Shown here in pieces: positions 40,656-48,075 of a DNA stretch of 64,000 nt. Location of the stretch: contig NZ_JAJSOK010000032.1 in assembly GCF_021283305.1 (NCBI RefSeq), forward strand, positions 1 through 64,000, in the 5' to 3' direction. The DNA comes from Pseudonocardia kujensis. Its GTDB lineage: Bacteria; Actinomycetota; Actinomycetes; Mycobacteriales; Pseudonocardiaceae. A program made the translations under genes and the position numbers. A model generated the notes under the pieces. That model did no database searches. It saw only the letters and a program-made list of their open reading frames with translations, and was not told the origin of the DNA. Every line of letters starts with the position of its first letter. Positions within the stretch are counted from its first letter, which is position 1.

Positions 40656-41483
40656 TCAGCGCGTGAGGCGGGGGAGCAGGGAGCTGGCGATCGTGATCAT
40701 CACGGCGGCGGCGAGGACGAGCACGCCGAAGCAGAGTCCCAGCCGCGCCGGCGCGCCGATCAGCAGACCGCGCAGGGCCTCCACCTCGTAGGACAGCGGG
40801 TTGACGTGGTTGACCCACTGCAGCCACGTCGGCATGAGCTCCACCGGGTAGAGCGCGTTCGAGGCGAAGAACAGCGGCATGGTGATCGCCTGCCCGATGC
40901 CCATCAGCCGGTCGCGGGACAGCACCAGCCCCGCGATCGTGATCGACAGGCAGCAGAAGAAGGCCGAGCCGAGCATCAGCGCCACGACCACACCCAGCAG
41001 TTTCAGCGGGTTCGCCGTGAGCGACACCCCCAGGACCAGTGCCAGCAGCAGCACGACGACGGCCTGGGCCACCGCCCGCACCCCGGCCGCGAACGCCTTC
41101 GCCGCGACCAGGGCGACCCGTGGCGTCGGGGTCACGAGGAGCTTGGCCAGCACGCCGGCGTCGCGCTCCCAGATGATCTGGATGCCGTAGAAGATCGCGA
41201 TGAACAGTGCCGACTGGGCCAGGATCCCCGGGGCGAGGAAGTCCAGGTACGGGATGTTCCCGGTCGGGATCGCGTGGATGTTGGTGAAGACCTGGCCGAA
41301 GATGATCAGCCACAGCGCGGGCTGCACCGCGCGCGTGACGAGCTCGGTGCGGTCGTGGCGGAGCTTCTGCAGCTCCACCAGGCACATCGTGGCGATGCGG
41401 GACAGGGCGGTGCGGAGCAGGGCGACCGGCCCCGGCTCGGTGTCAACCCAGGCGGCCGGCGGTGCGGCGAGCGGCGCGGACAT
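40656..41483 (-). CDS. ABC-2 type transporter permease
   Basis: A 275-residue membrane protein with about six helices, of the ABC-2 (DrrB-like) export family. It has the family elements TRAVQPALWLIIFGQVFTNI, YLDFLAPGILAQSALFIAIFYG and MPLFFASNALYPVELMPTWLQWVNHVNPLSYEVEALRGLL. Its start is 41 bp inside the ATPase gene, so translation is coupled. Together they form an exporter for hydrophobic drugs or lipids; the substrate is unknown. Confidence 0.92.
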   Translation of the reverse strand: MSAPLAAPPAAWVDTEPGPVALLRTALSRIATMCLVELQKLRHDRTELVTRAVQPALWLIIFGQVFTNIHAIPTGNIPYLDFLAPGILAQSALFIAIFYGIQIIWERDAGVLAKLLVTPTPRVALVAAKAFAAGVRAVAQAVVVLLLALVLGVSLTANPLKLLGVVVALMLGSAFFCCLSITIAGLVLSRDRLMGIGQAITMPLFFASNALYPVELMPTWLQWVNHVNPLSYEVEALRGLLIGAPARLGLCFGVLVLAAAVMITIASSLLPRLTR

Positions 41484-42282
41484 CGCGGATCCCTCCCTTG
41501 TCGTTGTCGAGGGTGTCGCCGGTGTGGTGGCGGAAGACGTCGTCGAGCGTGGCCGCGCCCCCGTCCCGCCCGGCCCCGATCGCGCCCTTGAGCTCCTCGG
41601 GGGTGCCCAGGGCCCGGACCCGGCCGCGGTGCATCAGCGCGATGCGCTCGCAGTGCTCGTCCGCCTCCTGCATGGCGTGCGTGGTGACCAGCACGGTCAT
41701 CCCGGTCTCGGCGCGGGTCCGGGTGATCCGCTCCCACACGCCGTCCCGGGCAACGGGGTCGAGCCCGACGGTCGGCTCGTCGAGGACGAGCAGCTGCGGC
41801 GCGCTCACCAGCGCCTGGGCCAGTTCCAGGCGGCGCACCATGCCGCCGGAGTAGGTCTTGACGGGGCGGTCCGCGGCCTCGACGAGGTCCATCGCCTCGA
41901 GCACGCCCTCGACCTGCACCTTCCGGGCGCGGCGCGGGACGTCGAAGAGCCGGGCGAACAGCATGACATTCTCCCGTCCGGTCAGCGTGCCGTCGGCGGA
42001 GAGCTGCTGCGGGACGTACCCGATCAGCCGCCGGACCTGGGTCTTCTGTCGGGCGACGTCGCGGCCCAGGACCGTGACCGTGCCGGGCGGGGCGGGCAGC
42101 AGTGTGGTGATCGAGCGGATCGTGGTGGTCTTGCCGGCACCGTTGGGGCCGAGCAGGCCGAAGACCTCGCCGCGCCGGACCTCGAGGTCGAGACCGTCGA
42201 CCGCGACGGTGTCGCCGAAGGCCTGGCGCAGCCCGGTGCAGCGGACGGCCGGTGCAGCGGTGCTGTCGGAGGAGCTGGTCAC
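41443..42282 (-). CDS. ABC transporter ATP-binding protein (DrrA-like)
   Basis: A 279-residue ATPase. Walker A is GLLGPNGAGKTTT, the Q-loop is YVPQQLSADG, the signature TYSGGMVRRLELAQAL, Walker B LLVLDEPTVGLDP and the switch His is in VLVTTHAMQEAD. The C-terminal tail (LDDVFRHHTGDTLDN) matches the daunorubicin-resistance DrrA group. The GTG at 42282 overlaps the MarR stop by 4 bp. It is the middle gene of a MarR-ATPase-permease operon. Confidence 0.92.
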   Translation of the reverse strand: MTSSSDSTAAPAVRCTGLRQAFGDTVAVDGLDLEVRRGEVFGLLGPNGAGKTTTIRSITTLLPAPPGTVTVLGRDVARQKTQVRRLIGYVPQQLSADGTLTGRENVMLFARLFDVPRRARKVQVEGVLEAMDLVEAADRPVKTYSGGMVRRLELAQALVSAPQLLVLDEPTVGLDPVARDGVWERITRTRAETGMTVLVTTHAMQEADEHCERIALMHRGRVRALGTPEELKGAIGAGRDGGAATLDDVFRHHTGDTLDNDKGGIRDVRAARRTAGRLG

Positions 42283-42875
42283 GGGGCCTCTCCTGCGGAC
42301 GGTCGTGCGGGCCGGACGGGTGCGGACGCGAGCGGGGTGGCCGGCTCCGGGGTGGGCCGAACGGTGGCGGCCGGTTCCGGGGTGGCCGGTTCCGGGGTGG
42401 GCGGAGGCGGGGCGGCCGGTTCCGGGACGGGCGGCTCCTCGAGGGCGGCGAGGAGCCGCTCCAGGGCGGGGAGCGCGGCGGTGATCGCGGTCCGCTCGCC
42501 GGTGTCGAGCCGGGCGAACGCGTCGTCGAGGAGTTCGCGGCGTGCGGCGCGGCGCCGCGCGAGGCGGTCCACGGCCCCGGGCGTGAGGAAGAGCCGGACG
42601 GCGCGGCGGTCGGCGGGGTCGGCCTCGCGGCGCAGCAACCCGTCGTCGACGAGCTGGTTGACCAGTGTGCTCACCGAGTTGCCGGCGAGGTAGAGGGCAC
42701 GCGCGGCCGCGGCCACCCCGATCCCGGGCTCGGCTTCGACCTGCTGCAGCAGCTCGGCCTGCGCCCCGCGCAACGGCGGCCGCCCGAACCTCGCGCGCAG
42801 CCGGCGGCGGAGCACGCGCCGCATCCCCACGACGAGGCGCAGGACGTCGTCGGAGGTGGAGGTGGGTGCGCTCAT
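42279..42875 (-). CDS. MarR-family regulator with Pro-rich tail
   Basis: A 198-residue regulator. The winged helix covers LRGAQAELLQQVEAEPGIGVAAAARALYLAGNSVSTLVNQLVDDGLLRREADPADRRAVRLFLT (about residues 35-98). After residue 145 there is an unusual tail of TPEPATPEPAA-type repeats, not seen in ordinary MarR proteins. It heads the ABC exporter operon (GTGA overlap) and has a leaderless promoter with an inverted repeat, so it probably represses its own operon until a drug or metabolite binds. Confidence 0.88.
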   Translation of the reverse strand: MSAPTSTSDDVLRLVVGMRRVLRRRLRARFGRPPLRGAQAELLQQVEAEPGIGVAAAARALYLAGNSVSTLVNQLVDDGLLRREADPADRRAVRLFLTPGAVDRLARRRAARRELLDDAFARLDTGERTAITAALPALERLLAALEEPPVPEPAAPPPPTPEPATPEPAATVRPTPEPATPLASAPVRPARPSAGEAP

Positions 42876-42882
42876 GCGGCCG

Positions 42883-42912
42883 ACGATAGCTCGTACTCAG
42901 AGCTGTTAGCAA
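42883..42912 (-). promoter_or_regulatory. Leaderless promoter and MarR operator
   Basis: Read on the minus strand: -35 TTGCTA (42912-42907), an 18-bp spacer, -10 TATCGT (42888-42883), then 7 bp to the ATG of marR at 42875. The inverted repeat AGCTC-N7-GAGCT (42904-42888) fills the spacer and touches the -10, a typical place for autorepression. Confidence 0.6.
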
Positions 42913-42962
42913 CGCACAAGAACCCGCACGATCCGCACCATGGAGCCTCGAGAGGGCCAGCC

Positions 42963-43063
42963 AGCGTTATGGATCCATAACGCTCGGATGGGCCGCCCTG
43001 GCCAGCGTCATGGATCCATAACGCCTGGAGAGGGGCGCGCCGGTGAGCGTCATGGAGCCACGG
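42963..43063. repeat. Palindromic repeat cluster II (three copies)
   Basis: The first copy, 42963-42984, is a perfect 22-bp palindrome with arms AGCGTTATGGA/TCCATAACGCT. The second (43003-43024, GCGTCATGGATCCATAACGC core) and third (43045-43063, GCGTCATGGAGCCACGGCG core) are increasingly worn, each about 40 bp on. The third runs into the last codons and stop of the AHSA1 gene (stop at 43050-43052). Spacers are GC-rich and unlike each other. Confidence 0.8.
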
Positions 43064-43790
43064 CGTCCGGGCTGGGACGGGTGGAGGCGAGGGTCGTCGC
43101 GATCTCCTGCACCTTCGCCCGCAGCTCGGCGGCGGCCTCGGCGGGCGGGACGTCGAACGGGCCGGTCGCCACCGCGACCAGGCGCGCGCCGTGCCCCGTG
43201 CCCTCGACCAGCTCCCACTGCACCGCGCCGCCGGACAGCGCGGCCGGTCCCAGCAGCGGGCGGGCGACGTCGGCGGGGGCGGTGAGCTGCCGCTCGACCC
43301 GGACCGTGTCGCCCTCGATCTCCGGGGCGTCCAGCGCGAACTCCCGGACGTACTCCTCGTGCCGCGCGGTCATGTCGACGGTCGGTGCGGGGTCGGTGCC
43401 CGCCAGCAGCTGCGACAACCCCTCGACGCAGGCGGACCAGCCCGTCGCGAAGCTCGCGGCGCCGTAGCGGTCGGTGAAGGCGTGGTGCAGGACCAGCAGC
43501 GACCCGCCGTCGGCCGGGTGGACCTCCCAGCGCAGGTGGTCCGAGTCGCCCCAGCTGAAGGCGAACAGCCGGGGCGGGTCCAGGTCGGTGACCACGCCGC
43601 GGGAGTCGCCGTCGTCGAACAGGATCTCCCCGCCCTCGCGCAGGTCGAGGCGCACGGTCGACGGGAACCAGCGCTCGAGGTGCTCCGGCGTGGTCAGGGC
43701 GCGCCACACCTTCTCCGGCGGGTGGGGGAGGGGTCGCTCCAGGCGGAGCACGGTGCGGCCGTCGCGCAGGGTGAGGCTGTCGGGGGTCAC
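43050..43790 (-). CDS. SRPBCC/AHSA1-domain protein
   Basis: A 246-residue protein with an N-terminal AHSA1 (activator of Hsp90 ATPase homologue 1-like) domain: VLRLERPLPHPPEKVWRALTTPEHLERWFPSTV, then DPPRLFAFSWGD. It ends with a second, weaker START-like half. Such proteins bind small hydrophobic ligands in a helix-grip pocket. GTG start overlapping the ArsR stop (GTGA). The ArsR-AHSA1 pair is very common in actinobacteria. Its 3' end has been invaded by a palindromic element. Confidence 0.88.
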   Translation of the reverse strand: MTPDSLTLRDGRTVLRLERPLPHPPEKVWRALTTPEHLERWFPSTVRLDLREGGEILFDDGDSRGVVTDLDPPRLFAFSWGDSDHLRWEVHPADGGSLLVLHHAFTDRYGAASFATGWSACVEGLSQLLAGTDPAPTVDMTARHEEYVREFALDAPEIEGDTVRVERQLTAPADVARPLLGPAALSGGAVQWELVEGTGHGARLVAVATGPFDVPPAEAAAELRAKVQEIATTLASTRPSPDAVAP

Positions 43791-44146
43791 GATGTCTCCT
43801 CGGCAGGGTCGGGGTCGGAATCGGGGTCGGGGTCGGGGTCGGGGTCGGGCATCCGGTCGAGCTCCCGTTCGAGGGCGTCGATCCGCCGGTCCCAGAAGCG
43901 GCGGTAGGGGGCGAGCCAGGCGTCGAGCTCGGCGAGCGGCTCGGCCCGCAGCGCGTACCGGCGCCGTTGCGCCTCCGGCTGCACCTCGACCAGGCCGGCC
44001 TCGCGCAGCACCCGCAGGTGCTTCGACGTGCCCGGTTGGCTGAGGCCCAGCTCGGCGCCGATCTCCCCGACCAGGCGCGGGCGTTCCCGCAGGAGATCGA
44101 GGATCCGGCGCCGGGTGGGTTCGGCGAGGACGGCGAACGGCAGCAC
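43787..44146 (-). CDS. ArsR-family regulator
   Basis: A 119-residue regulator with the ArsR winged helix: LAEPTRRRILDLLRERPRLVGEIGAELGLSQPGTSKHLRVLREAGLVEV. No metal-binding Cys pair is present, so it belongs to the non-metal group that accompanies AHSA1 proteins. The C-terminus has an odd run of Asp-Pro pairs (encoded by a simple 6-bp repeat), probably a flexible tail. The GTG at 44146 has no good ribosome site but a strong leaderless promoter. Confidence 0.88.
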   Translation of the reverse strand: MLPFAVLAEPTRRRILDLLRERPRLVGEIGAELGLSQPGTSKHLRVLREAGLVEVQPEAQRRRYALRAEPLAELDAWLAPYRRFWDRRIDALERELDRMPDPDPDPDPDSDPDPAEETS

Positions 44147-44152
44147 TCCCGC

Positions 44153-44182
44153 AAGATACCCCGACAGTTATATAACTGACAA
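44153..44182 (-). promoter_or_regulatory. Leaderless ArsR promoter with 14-bp palindromic operator
   Basis: Read on the minus strand: -35 TTGTCA (44182-44177), an 18-bp spacer, -10 TATCTT (44158-44153), then 6 bp to the GTG at 44146. The spacer carries the perfect palindrome CAGTTATATAACTG (44165-44178), a very AT-rich site for this genome and an ideal autorepressor target. Confidence 0.7.
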
Positions 44183-44227
44183 GGCATGCACAAGCGTGAT
44201 CGGCCCGGACCTGCCACGCTCACCCCC

Positions 44228-44422
44228 ATGAGCGAGCAGCAATGGTTCTTCTGCCTCAAGCACCACACCGTGGAGGGCCCGGAGGGCTGCCGGGCCGCGG
44301 ACCGCCTGGGCCCGTACCCGGACAAGGAGACGGCCGCGCGAGCCCTCGAGATCGCCCGCGAGCGGACCGAGCAGGCCGACCGCGAGGACGAGGAATGGCG
44401 CGAACGGGGCTCCACGCGCTGA
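44228..44422 (+). CDS. Small conserved protein (SPOR-like annotation)
   Basis: A 64-residue protein (SEQQWFFCLKHHTVEGPEGCRAADRLGPYPDKETAARALEIARER...). Orthologues with the same WFFCLKHHTVE start are frequent in actinobacteria and sometimes labelled SPOR-domain; the Cys/His residues (CLKHH, GC) might bind a metal. An amphipathic acidic helix ends it. The ATG at 44228 was preferred to an upstream one because the conserved part starts there. Confidence 0.7.
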   Translation: MSEQQWFFCLKHHTVEGPEGCRAADRLGPYPDKETAARALEIARERTEQADREDEEWRERGSTR

Positions 44423-44475
44423 TCACCGGCTAGGCTCTCCGTTCGGTGATGCAGGCGCATGAACGGAGGATGCCG

Positions 44476-45219
44476 ATGGACAGCAAGGTCGCTGTCGTGA
44501 CCGGGGGCAGCCGGGGCATGGGACGCGAGATCTGCCGGGATCTCGCGGGCCGCGGCCACCGGGTGGTCGTGGCCAGCCGCAAGGCCGAGGCCTGCGAGGC
44601 CCTCGCCGCGGAGCTGCACGAGGAGTTCGGGGTGTCGGCCCTCGGGATCGCCTGCCACGTGGGCCGCTGGGCGGACTGCGACGCACTGATGGACCGCGTG
44701 CTCGAGGAGTTCGGCCGGATCGACGTCCTCGTGAACAACGCGGGCATGTCGCCGCTGTACCCCTCGCTCGGTGAGGTGGGCGAGGACCTGTTCGACAAGG
44801 TGATCGGGGTGAACCTCAAGGGCCCGTTCCGGCTCGCGGTGCGGGCGGGCGAGGCGATGCAGAAGGGTGAGGGCGGGCAGATCGTCAACGTCAGCAGCAT
44901 CGCCGCCGTCCAGCCGCAGCCCGGGGAGCTGCCCTACGCCACCGCGAAGGCGGGGCTCAACGCGCTGACCCTCGGCCTGGCGCGCGCCTTCGGGCCCACC
45001 GTGCGGGTCAACGGCGTCATGCCGGGGATGTTCCGCACGGACATCAGCAAGGCGTGGGACGACGAGATGTTCGCCAAGGGGGAGACCGCGGCGCTGGGCC
45101 GGATCGGTGAGGCGGAGGAGATCGTCGGGGCCGTGCGGTACCTGACCGGCGCCGACTCCAGCTTCACCACCGGCGCGATCCTCAAGGTCGACGGCGGTAT
45201 GGCCTGGGCGCCGGCATGA
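44476..45219 (+). CDS. Short-chain dehydrogenase/reductase
   Basis: A 247-residue classical SDR. The cofactor motif is VTGGSRGMGREI, then NNAG, the catalytic Ser in VNVSSIAAV and the Tyr/Lys in LPYATAKAGL. The C-terminus is GAILKVDGGMAW. The second of two close ATGs (44476) was chosen: GGAGG at 44465-44469 is 6 bp from it but directly abuts the first. It overlaps the TetR gene (ATGA), which in turn overlaps the phosphotransferase gene, a three-gene operon. The substrate is not evident. Confidence 0.9.
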   Translation: MDSKVAVVTGGSRGMGREICRDLAGRGHRVVVASRKAEACEALAAELHEEFGVSALGIACHVGRWADCDALMDRVLEEFGRIDVLVNNAGMSPLYPSLGEVGEDLFDKVIGVNLKGPFRLAVRAGEAMQKGEGGQIVNVSSIAAVQPQPGELPYATAKAGLNALTLGLARAFGPTVRVNGVMPGMFRTDISKAWDDEMFAKGETAALGRIGEAEEIVGAVRYLTGADSSFTTGAILKVDGGMAWAPA

Positions 45220-45902
45220 CCGACACGGACACGAGGACCGACGGCAGGACCGATACACGGACCCGCCTGCTCGACGCCGCCGAGGCGCTCTTCGCCGAGC
45301 GGGGCAGCGAGTCGGTGTCGCTGCGCGAGATCGGCCGCGCCGCCGGGGCACGCAACGTGATCGCCGCGCAGTACTGGTTCACCGACCGGGACGGCCTGCT
45401 CAAGGCGCTGATCGAGCGGCACCGGCCCGAGATCGAGGCGGCCCGGCACGCCCTGCTCGACGAGTACGAGGCCGCCCTGGCCGCGGGCACCGCCGGCGAC
45501 GCCGACGCCCGCCTCGCCGCGCTCGCCGGCGCCCTCGTCCGGCCGAGCGCGGTGAAGCTGGACCAGGGCGCGAGCGGCGCCGGTTACCTGCGCACCGTGG
45601 CCGACCTGCTGACCCGACCCGAACCGCAGACCGAACCGCTCGGCTACGACGTCGAGGGCGGCAGCATCCTGCGCTGGCGCGCCCTGCTGGAGCCGCTGCT
45701 CGACCCCGACGCCGTGGTCCTGCACCGGCGCTTCCACGTGATCCGGTTCGTCGACGTCGAGCTGGCCCAGCGCGCCCGCGCCCCCGGCCGGCGCGACCAC
45801 CGGCTGTTCGTGAGCCAGCTCGTCGACTCCGCCGCCGGGCTGCTCGGCGCCCGGACCTCGGAGGAGACCCGGCGGCTGCGCGCGGAGCGGAACGAGCGAT
45901 GA
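45216..45902 (+). CDS. TetR-family regulator
   Basis: A 228-residue TetR protein. The DNA-binding part is RLLDAAEALFAERGSESVSLREIGRAAGARNVIAAQYWFTDRDGLLKALI (residues 17-66). The rest is helical and less conserved. It overlaps both neighbours by 4 bp, so it is probably an autoregulator of the SDR-TetR-phosphotransferase operon. Confidence 0.87.
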   Translation: MTDTDTRTDGRTDTRTRLLDAAEALFAERGSESVSLREIGRAAGARNVIAAQYWFTDRDGLLKALIERHRPEIEAARHALLDEYEAALAAGTAGDADARLAALAGALVRPSAVKLDQGASGAGYLRTVADLLTRPEPQTEPLGYDVEGGSILRWRALLEPLLDPDAVVLHRRFHVIRFVDVELAQRARAPGRRDHRLFVSQLVDSAAGLLGARTSEETRRLRAERNER

Positions 45903-46948
45903 GCCCCGTCGACACCGTCGACCTCGACCGGCTGGCGGACTGGCTGCGCACCCAGGGCATCGAGGGCCGGATCGGGGAGGTCACACCGCTGGCGGGCGGG
46001 ACCCAGAACGTCGTGCTGCGGATCGAGCTCGACGGCCGGCCGGTGGTGCTGCGCCGCCCGCCCGAGCACCCGCGGCCGACGAGCGACCGCACGATCGCGC
46101 GGGAGATCACCGTGCTGCGCGGCCTCGCCGGCACCGGGGTCCCGCACCCGCGCCTGGTCGCCGGCTGCGACGACACCTCCGTGCTCGGCGTCGTCTTCTA
46201 CCTCATGGAGCTGATCGACGGCGTCAACCCCGGCGAGGAGGTCACGCCCGAGCAGCGCGCCGACCCGGCGCTGCGGCACGGGCAGGGCCTGGCCATGGCG
46301 CGGGCGCTGTCCCGGCTCGGGGCGCTCGATCCCACCGCGCAGGGCCTGGACGTGCTGCGCAAGCCTGGCAGCTTCCTGGAGAAGCAGGTCCCGCAGTGGC
46401 TGCGCCACCTCGAGGGCTACCGCGAGTTCCCGGACTGGGAGCCCGGCGGGCTGCCGGACGTCGAGCTGGTCGCCCGGTGGCTGGAGGAGCACCGGCCCGC
46501 CGACGCGCCGCCCGGCGTGATGCACGGCGACTTCCACCTCAACAACGTGCTGCTCGCGCGCACCGAGCCCGAGGTGGCGGCGATCGTCGACTGGGAGATG
46601 TGCACGGTCGGCGATCCGCTGCTGGACCTGGGCTGGCTGATGGTGACCTGGCCGCAGGAGCCCACCGCGATGGACGTCGGGGGGCCGCTGGCGCAGCTCG
46701 GCGGCCTGCCCACCCGCAAGGAACTGGTCTCGGCCTACGCCGAGGCCGGGGGCCGCGAGCCGGTGCACGTCGACTGGTACACCGCGCTCGCCGGGTTCAA
46801 GCTCGGGATCGTCCTGGAGGGGACGTGGGCGCGGGCCGGCGCGGGCAAGGCGCCCCAGGAGATCGGGCAGCGCCTGCACGACCACGCCGTCGGCCTGCTC
46901 ACCCTCGCCGGCCGGGTCGCCCGGGGGGAGTGGTCGGTACTCGACTGA
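45899..46948 (+). CDS. APH-fold phosphotransferase (ACAD10-type)
   Basis: A 349-residue protein of the aminoglycoside phosphotransferase/choline kinase fold, in the branch that accompanies acyl-CoA dehydrogenases. Seen are the nucleotide part (LAGGTQNVVLRIELDGRPVVLRRPPEH), the catalytic loop VMHGDFHLNNVLL (Brenner-type HGDFHxxN) and the metal motif IVDWEMCTVGDPLLDLGWL. In ACAD10/11 this domain phosphorylates 4-hydroxyacyl-CoAs, a possible role here too. GTGA/ATGA coupling to the TetR gene. Palindromic repeats begin 3 bp after its stop. Confidence 0.87.
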   Translation: MSPVDTVDLDRLADWLRTQGIEGRIGEVTPLAGGTQNVVLRIELDGRPVVLRRPPEHPRPTSDRTIAREITVLRGLAGTGVPHPRLVAGCDDTSVLGVVFYLMELIDGVNPGEEVTPEQRADPALRHGQGLAMARALSRLGALDPTAQGLDVLRKPGSFLEKQVPQWLRHLEGYREFPDWEPGGLPDVELVARWLEEHRPADAPPGVMHGDFHLNNVLLARTEPEVAAIVDWEMCTVGDPLLDLGWLMVTWPQEPTAMDVGGPLAQLGGLPTRKELVSAYAEAGGREPVHVDWYTALAGFKLGIVLEGTWARAGAGKAPQEIGQRLHDHAVGLLTLAGRVARGEWSVLD

Positions 46949-46950
46949 CT

Positions 46951-47053
46951 CGCGTTATGGAACCATAACGCGATTTCCAGGCCCGTTTGAACGCGTTATG
47001 GAACCATAATGCGAATTCTGAGGGCGTTTGAGCGCGTTATGGTTCCATAACGC
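46951..47053. repeat. Palindromic repeat cluster III (three copies)
   Basis: Copies lie at 46951-46972 (arms CGCGTTATGG/CCATAACGCG around AA), 46992-47013 (one mismatch) and 47034-47053 (GCGTTATGG-TT-CCATAACGC). The spacing is about 41-42 bp. Here even the two spacers resemble each other (GATTTCCAGGCCCGTTTGAA and AATTCTGAGGGCGTTTGAG), so this is a tandem array of about 41-bp units. It fills the whole gap between two convergent stops. Confidence 0.85.
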
Positions 47054-47054
47054 A

Positions 47055-47561
47055 TCAGGTGGCGGCGCGGTGGACGCCGGCGAGGTGGACGTAGGCGGCG
47101 GCGTTGAGGGCGATGCCCTTGCGCTCCTCCTCGCCCGTGTCCTTGCGCACCTTGCCCGGCACGCCCGCGACCAGCGAGTTCGGCGGGATCTCCACGCCCT
47201 GGGTGATCACCGCGCCGGCCGCGACGATCGTGCCGGAGCCGATGCGGGCGCCGTTGAGCACCACGGCGCCCATGCCGACCAGCACGTCGTCCTCGACGGT
47301 GCAGCCGTGCAGCACCGCCCGGTGCCCCACGCTGACCCCGGACCCGATCGTGACGGGGAACCCGGGGTCGGCGTGCACGACGGTGCCGTCCTGGATGTTG
47401 GAGCGGGCGCCGACGGTGATCGAGTCCATGTCGCCGCGCAGCACGCACGTGTACCAGACGCTCGCCTCGGCCTCGAGCCGCACGCGCCCGGCCAGCACGG
47501 CACCCGGCGCGACCCACGCCTGCGGGTCCACCGACGGCCTCGATCCCTCGATCGTGATCAT
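47055..47561 (-). CDS. Gamma-class carbonic anhydrase-like protein
   Basis: A 168-residue left-handed beta-helix protein. The hexapeptide repeats are clear, and the three zinc/iron His ligands appear as VVHADPG and VGHRAVLHG. RGDMDSITVGARSNIQDGTVVH is the family signature. Such proteins hydrate CO2 or, in many lineages, serve unknown roles (PaaY/YrdA group). It follows the macro-domain and folate genes on the same strand (10 bp after the macro gene start is not overlapped), so it may be co-transcribed with them. Confidence 0.88.
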   Translation of the reverse strand: MITIEGSRPSVDPQAWVAPGAVLAGRVRLEAEASVWYTCVLRGDMDSITVGARSNIQDGTVVHADPGFPVTIGSGVSVGHRAVLHGCTVEDDVLVGMGAVVLNGARIGSGTIVAAGAVITQGVEIPPNSLVAGVPGKVRKDTGEEERKGIALNAAAYVHLAGVHRAAT

Positions 47562-47571
47562 CGAACTCCTC

Positions 47572-48075
47572 TCACACCTTCTCGAACGCGCGCAGGATCT
47601 CCGCGCTGAACAGCACGAACCGCGCCACCTCGACCTGCGTGTCGGCCTCGCGCACCGTGGTGACGGCGATGCGGGCGGCGTCGTCGAGGGGCCATCCGTA
47701 GATCCCCGCCGAAACCGCGGGGAAGGCGACGGTCCGGGCGCCGAGCTCGTCGGCGACCCGCAGCGACTCCCGGTACGCCGAGGCGAGGAGGTGCGAGCGG
47801 TCCTCCTTCTTCGCGTACACCGGGCCGACGGTGTGGATCACCCAGCGGGCGGGCAGGTTCCCCGCGGTGGTGGCCACGGCCTGGCCGGTGGGCAGCCCGT
47901 CCGGGTAGCGCGTCTCCCGCAGCTCCCGACACTCGGCGAGGATCGCCGGCCCGCCGGCGCGGTGGATCGCGCCGTCGACGCCCCCGCCGCCGAGCAGGGA
48001 CGAGTTGGCGGCGTTGACGACGGCGTCGACCTCCTGGGTCGTGATGTCCCCCTGGACCAGCTCGATCCGGGTCAC
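47572..48075 (-). CDS. Macro-domain protein (O-acetyl-ADP-ribose deacetylase type)
   Basis: A 167-residue macro domain. The ADP-ribose-binding motifs are complete: VQGDITTQEVDAVVNAANSSLLGGGGVDGAIHRAGG, WVIHTVGPVY and PAVSAGIYGWPLDDAA. It should remove acetyl from O-acetyl-ADP-ribose or ADP-ribose from proteins. The GTG at 48075 follows GGGAGGTGCCTC and overlaps the stop of the folate gene (GTGA); the upstream extension is not conserved. Confidence 0.92.
   Translation of the reverse strand: MTRIELVQGDITTQEVDAVVNAANSSLLGGGGVDGAIHRAGGPAILAECRELRETRYPDGLPTGQAVATTAGNLPARWVIHTVGPVYAKKEDRSHLLASAYRESLRVADELGARTVAFPAVSAGIYGWPLDDAARIAVTTVREADTQVEVARFVLFSAEILRAFEKV

Noticed and set aside
42940..43467. 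A 175-codon open frame reading through the palindromes
   Set aside because: It starts in the repeat cluster and continues antisense to the AHSA1 gene, with a translation of repeat-derived and low-complexity residues.
46951..47053. Possible CRISPR mini-array
   Set aside because: Repeats are short palindromes, spacers resemble each other or are GC-rich genome-like sequence, copy number is three, and there are no cas genes.
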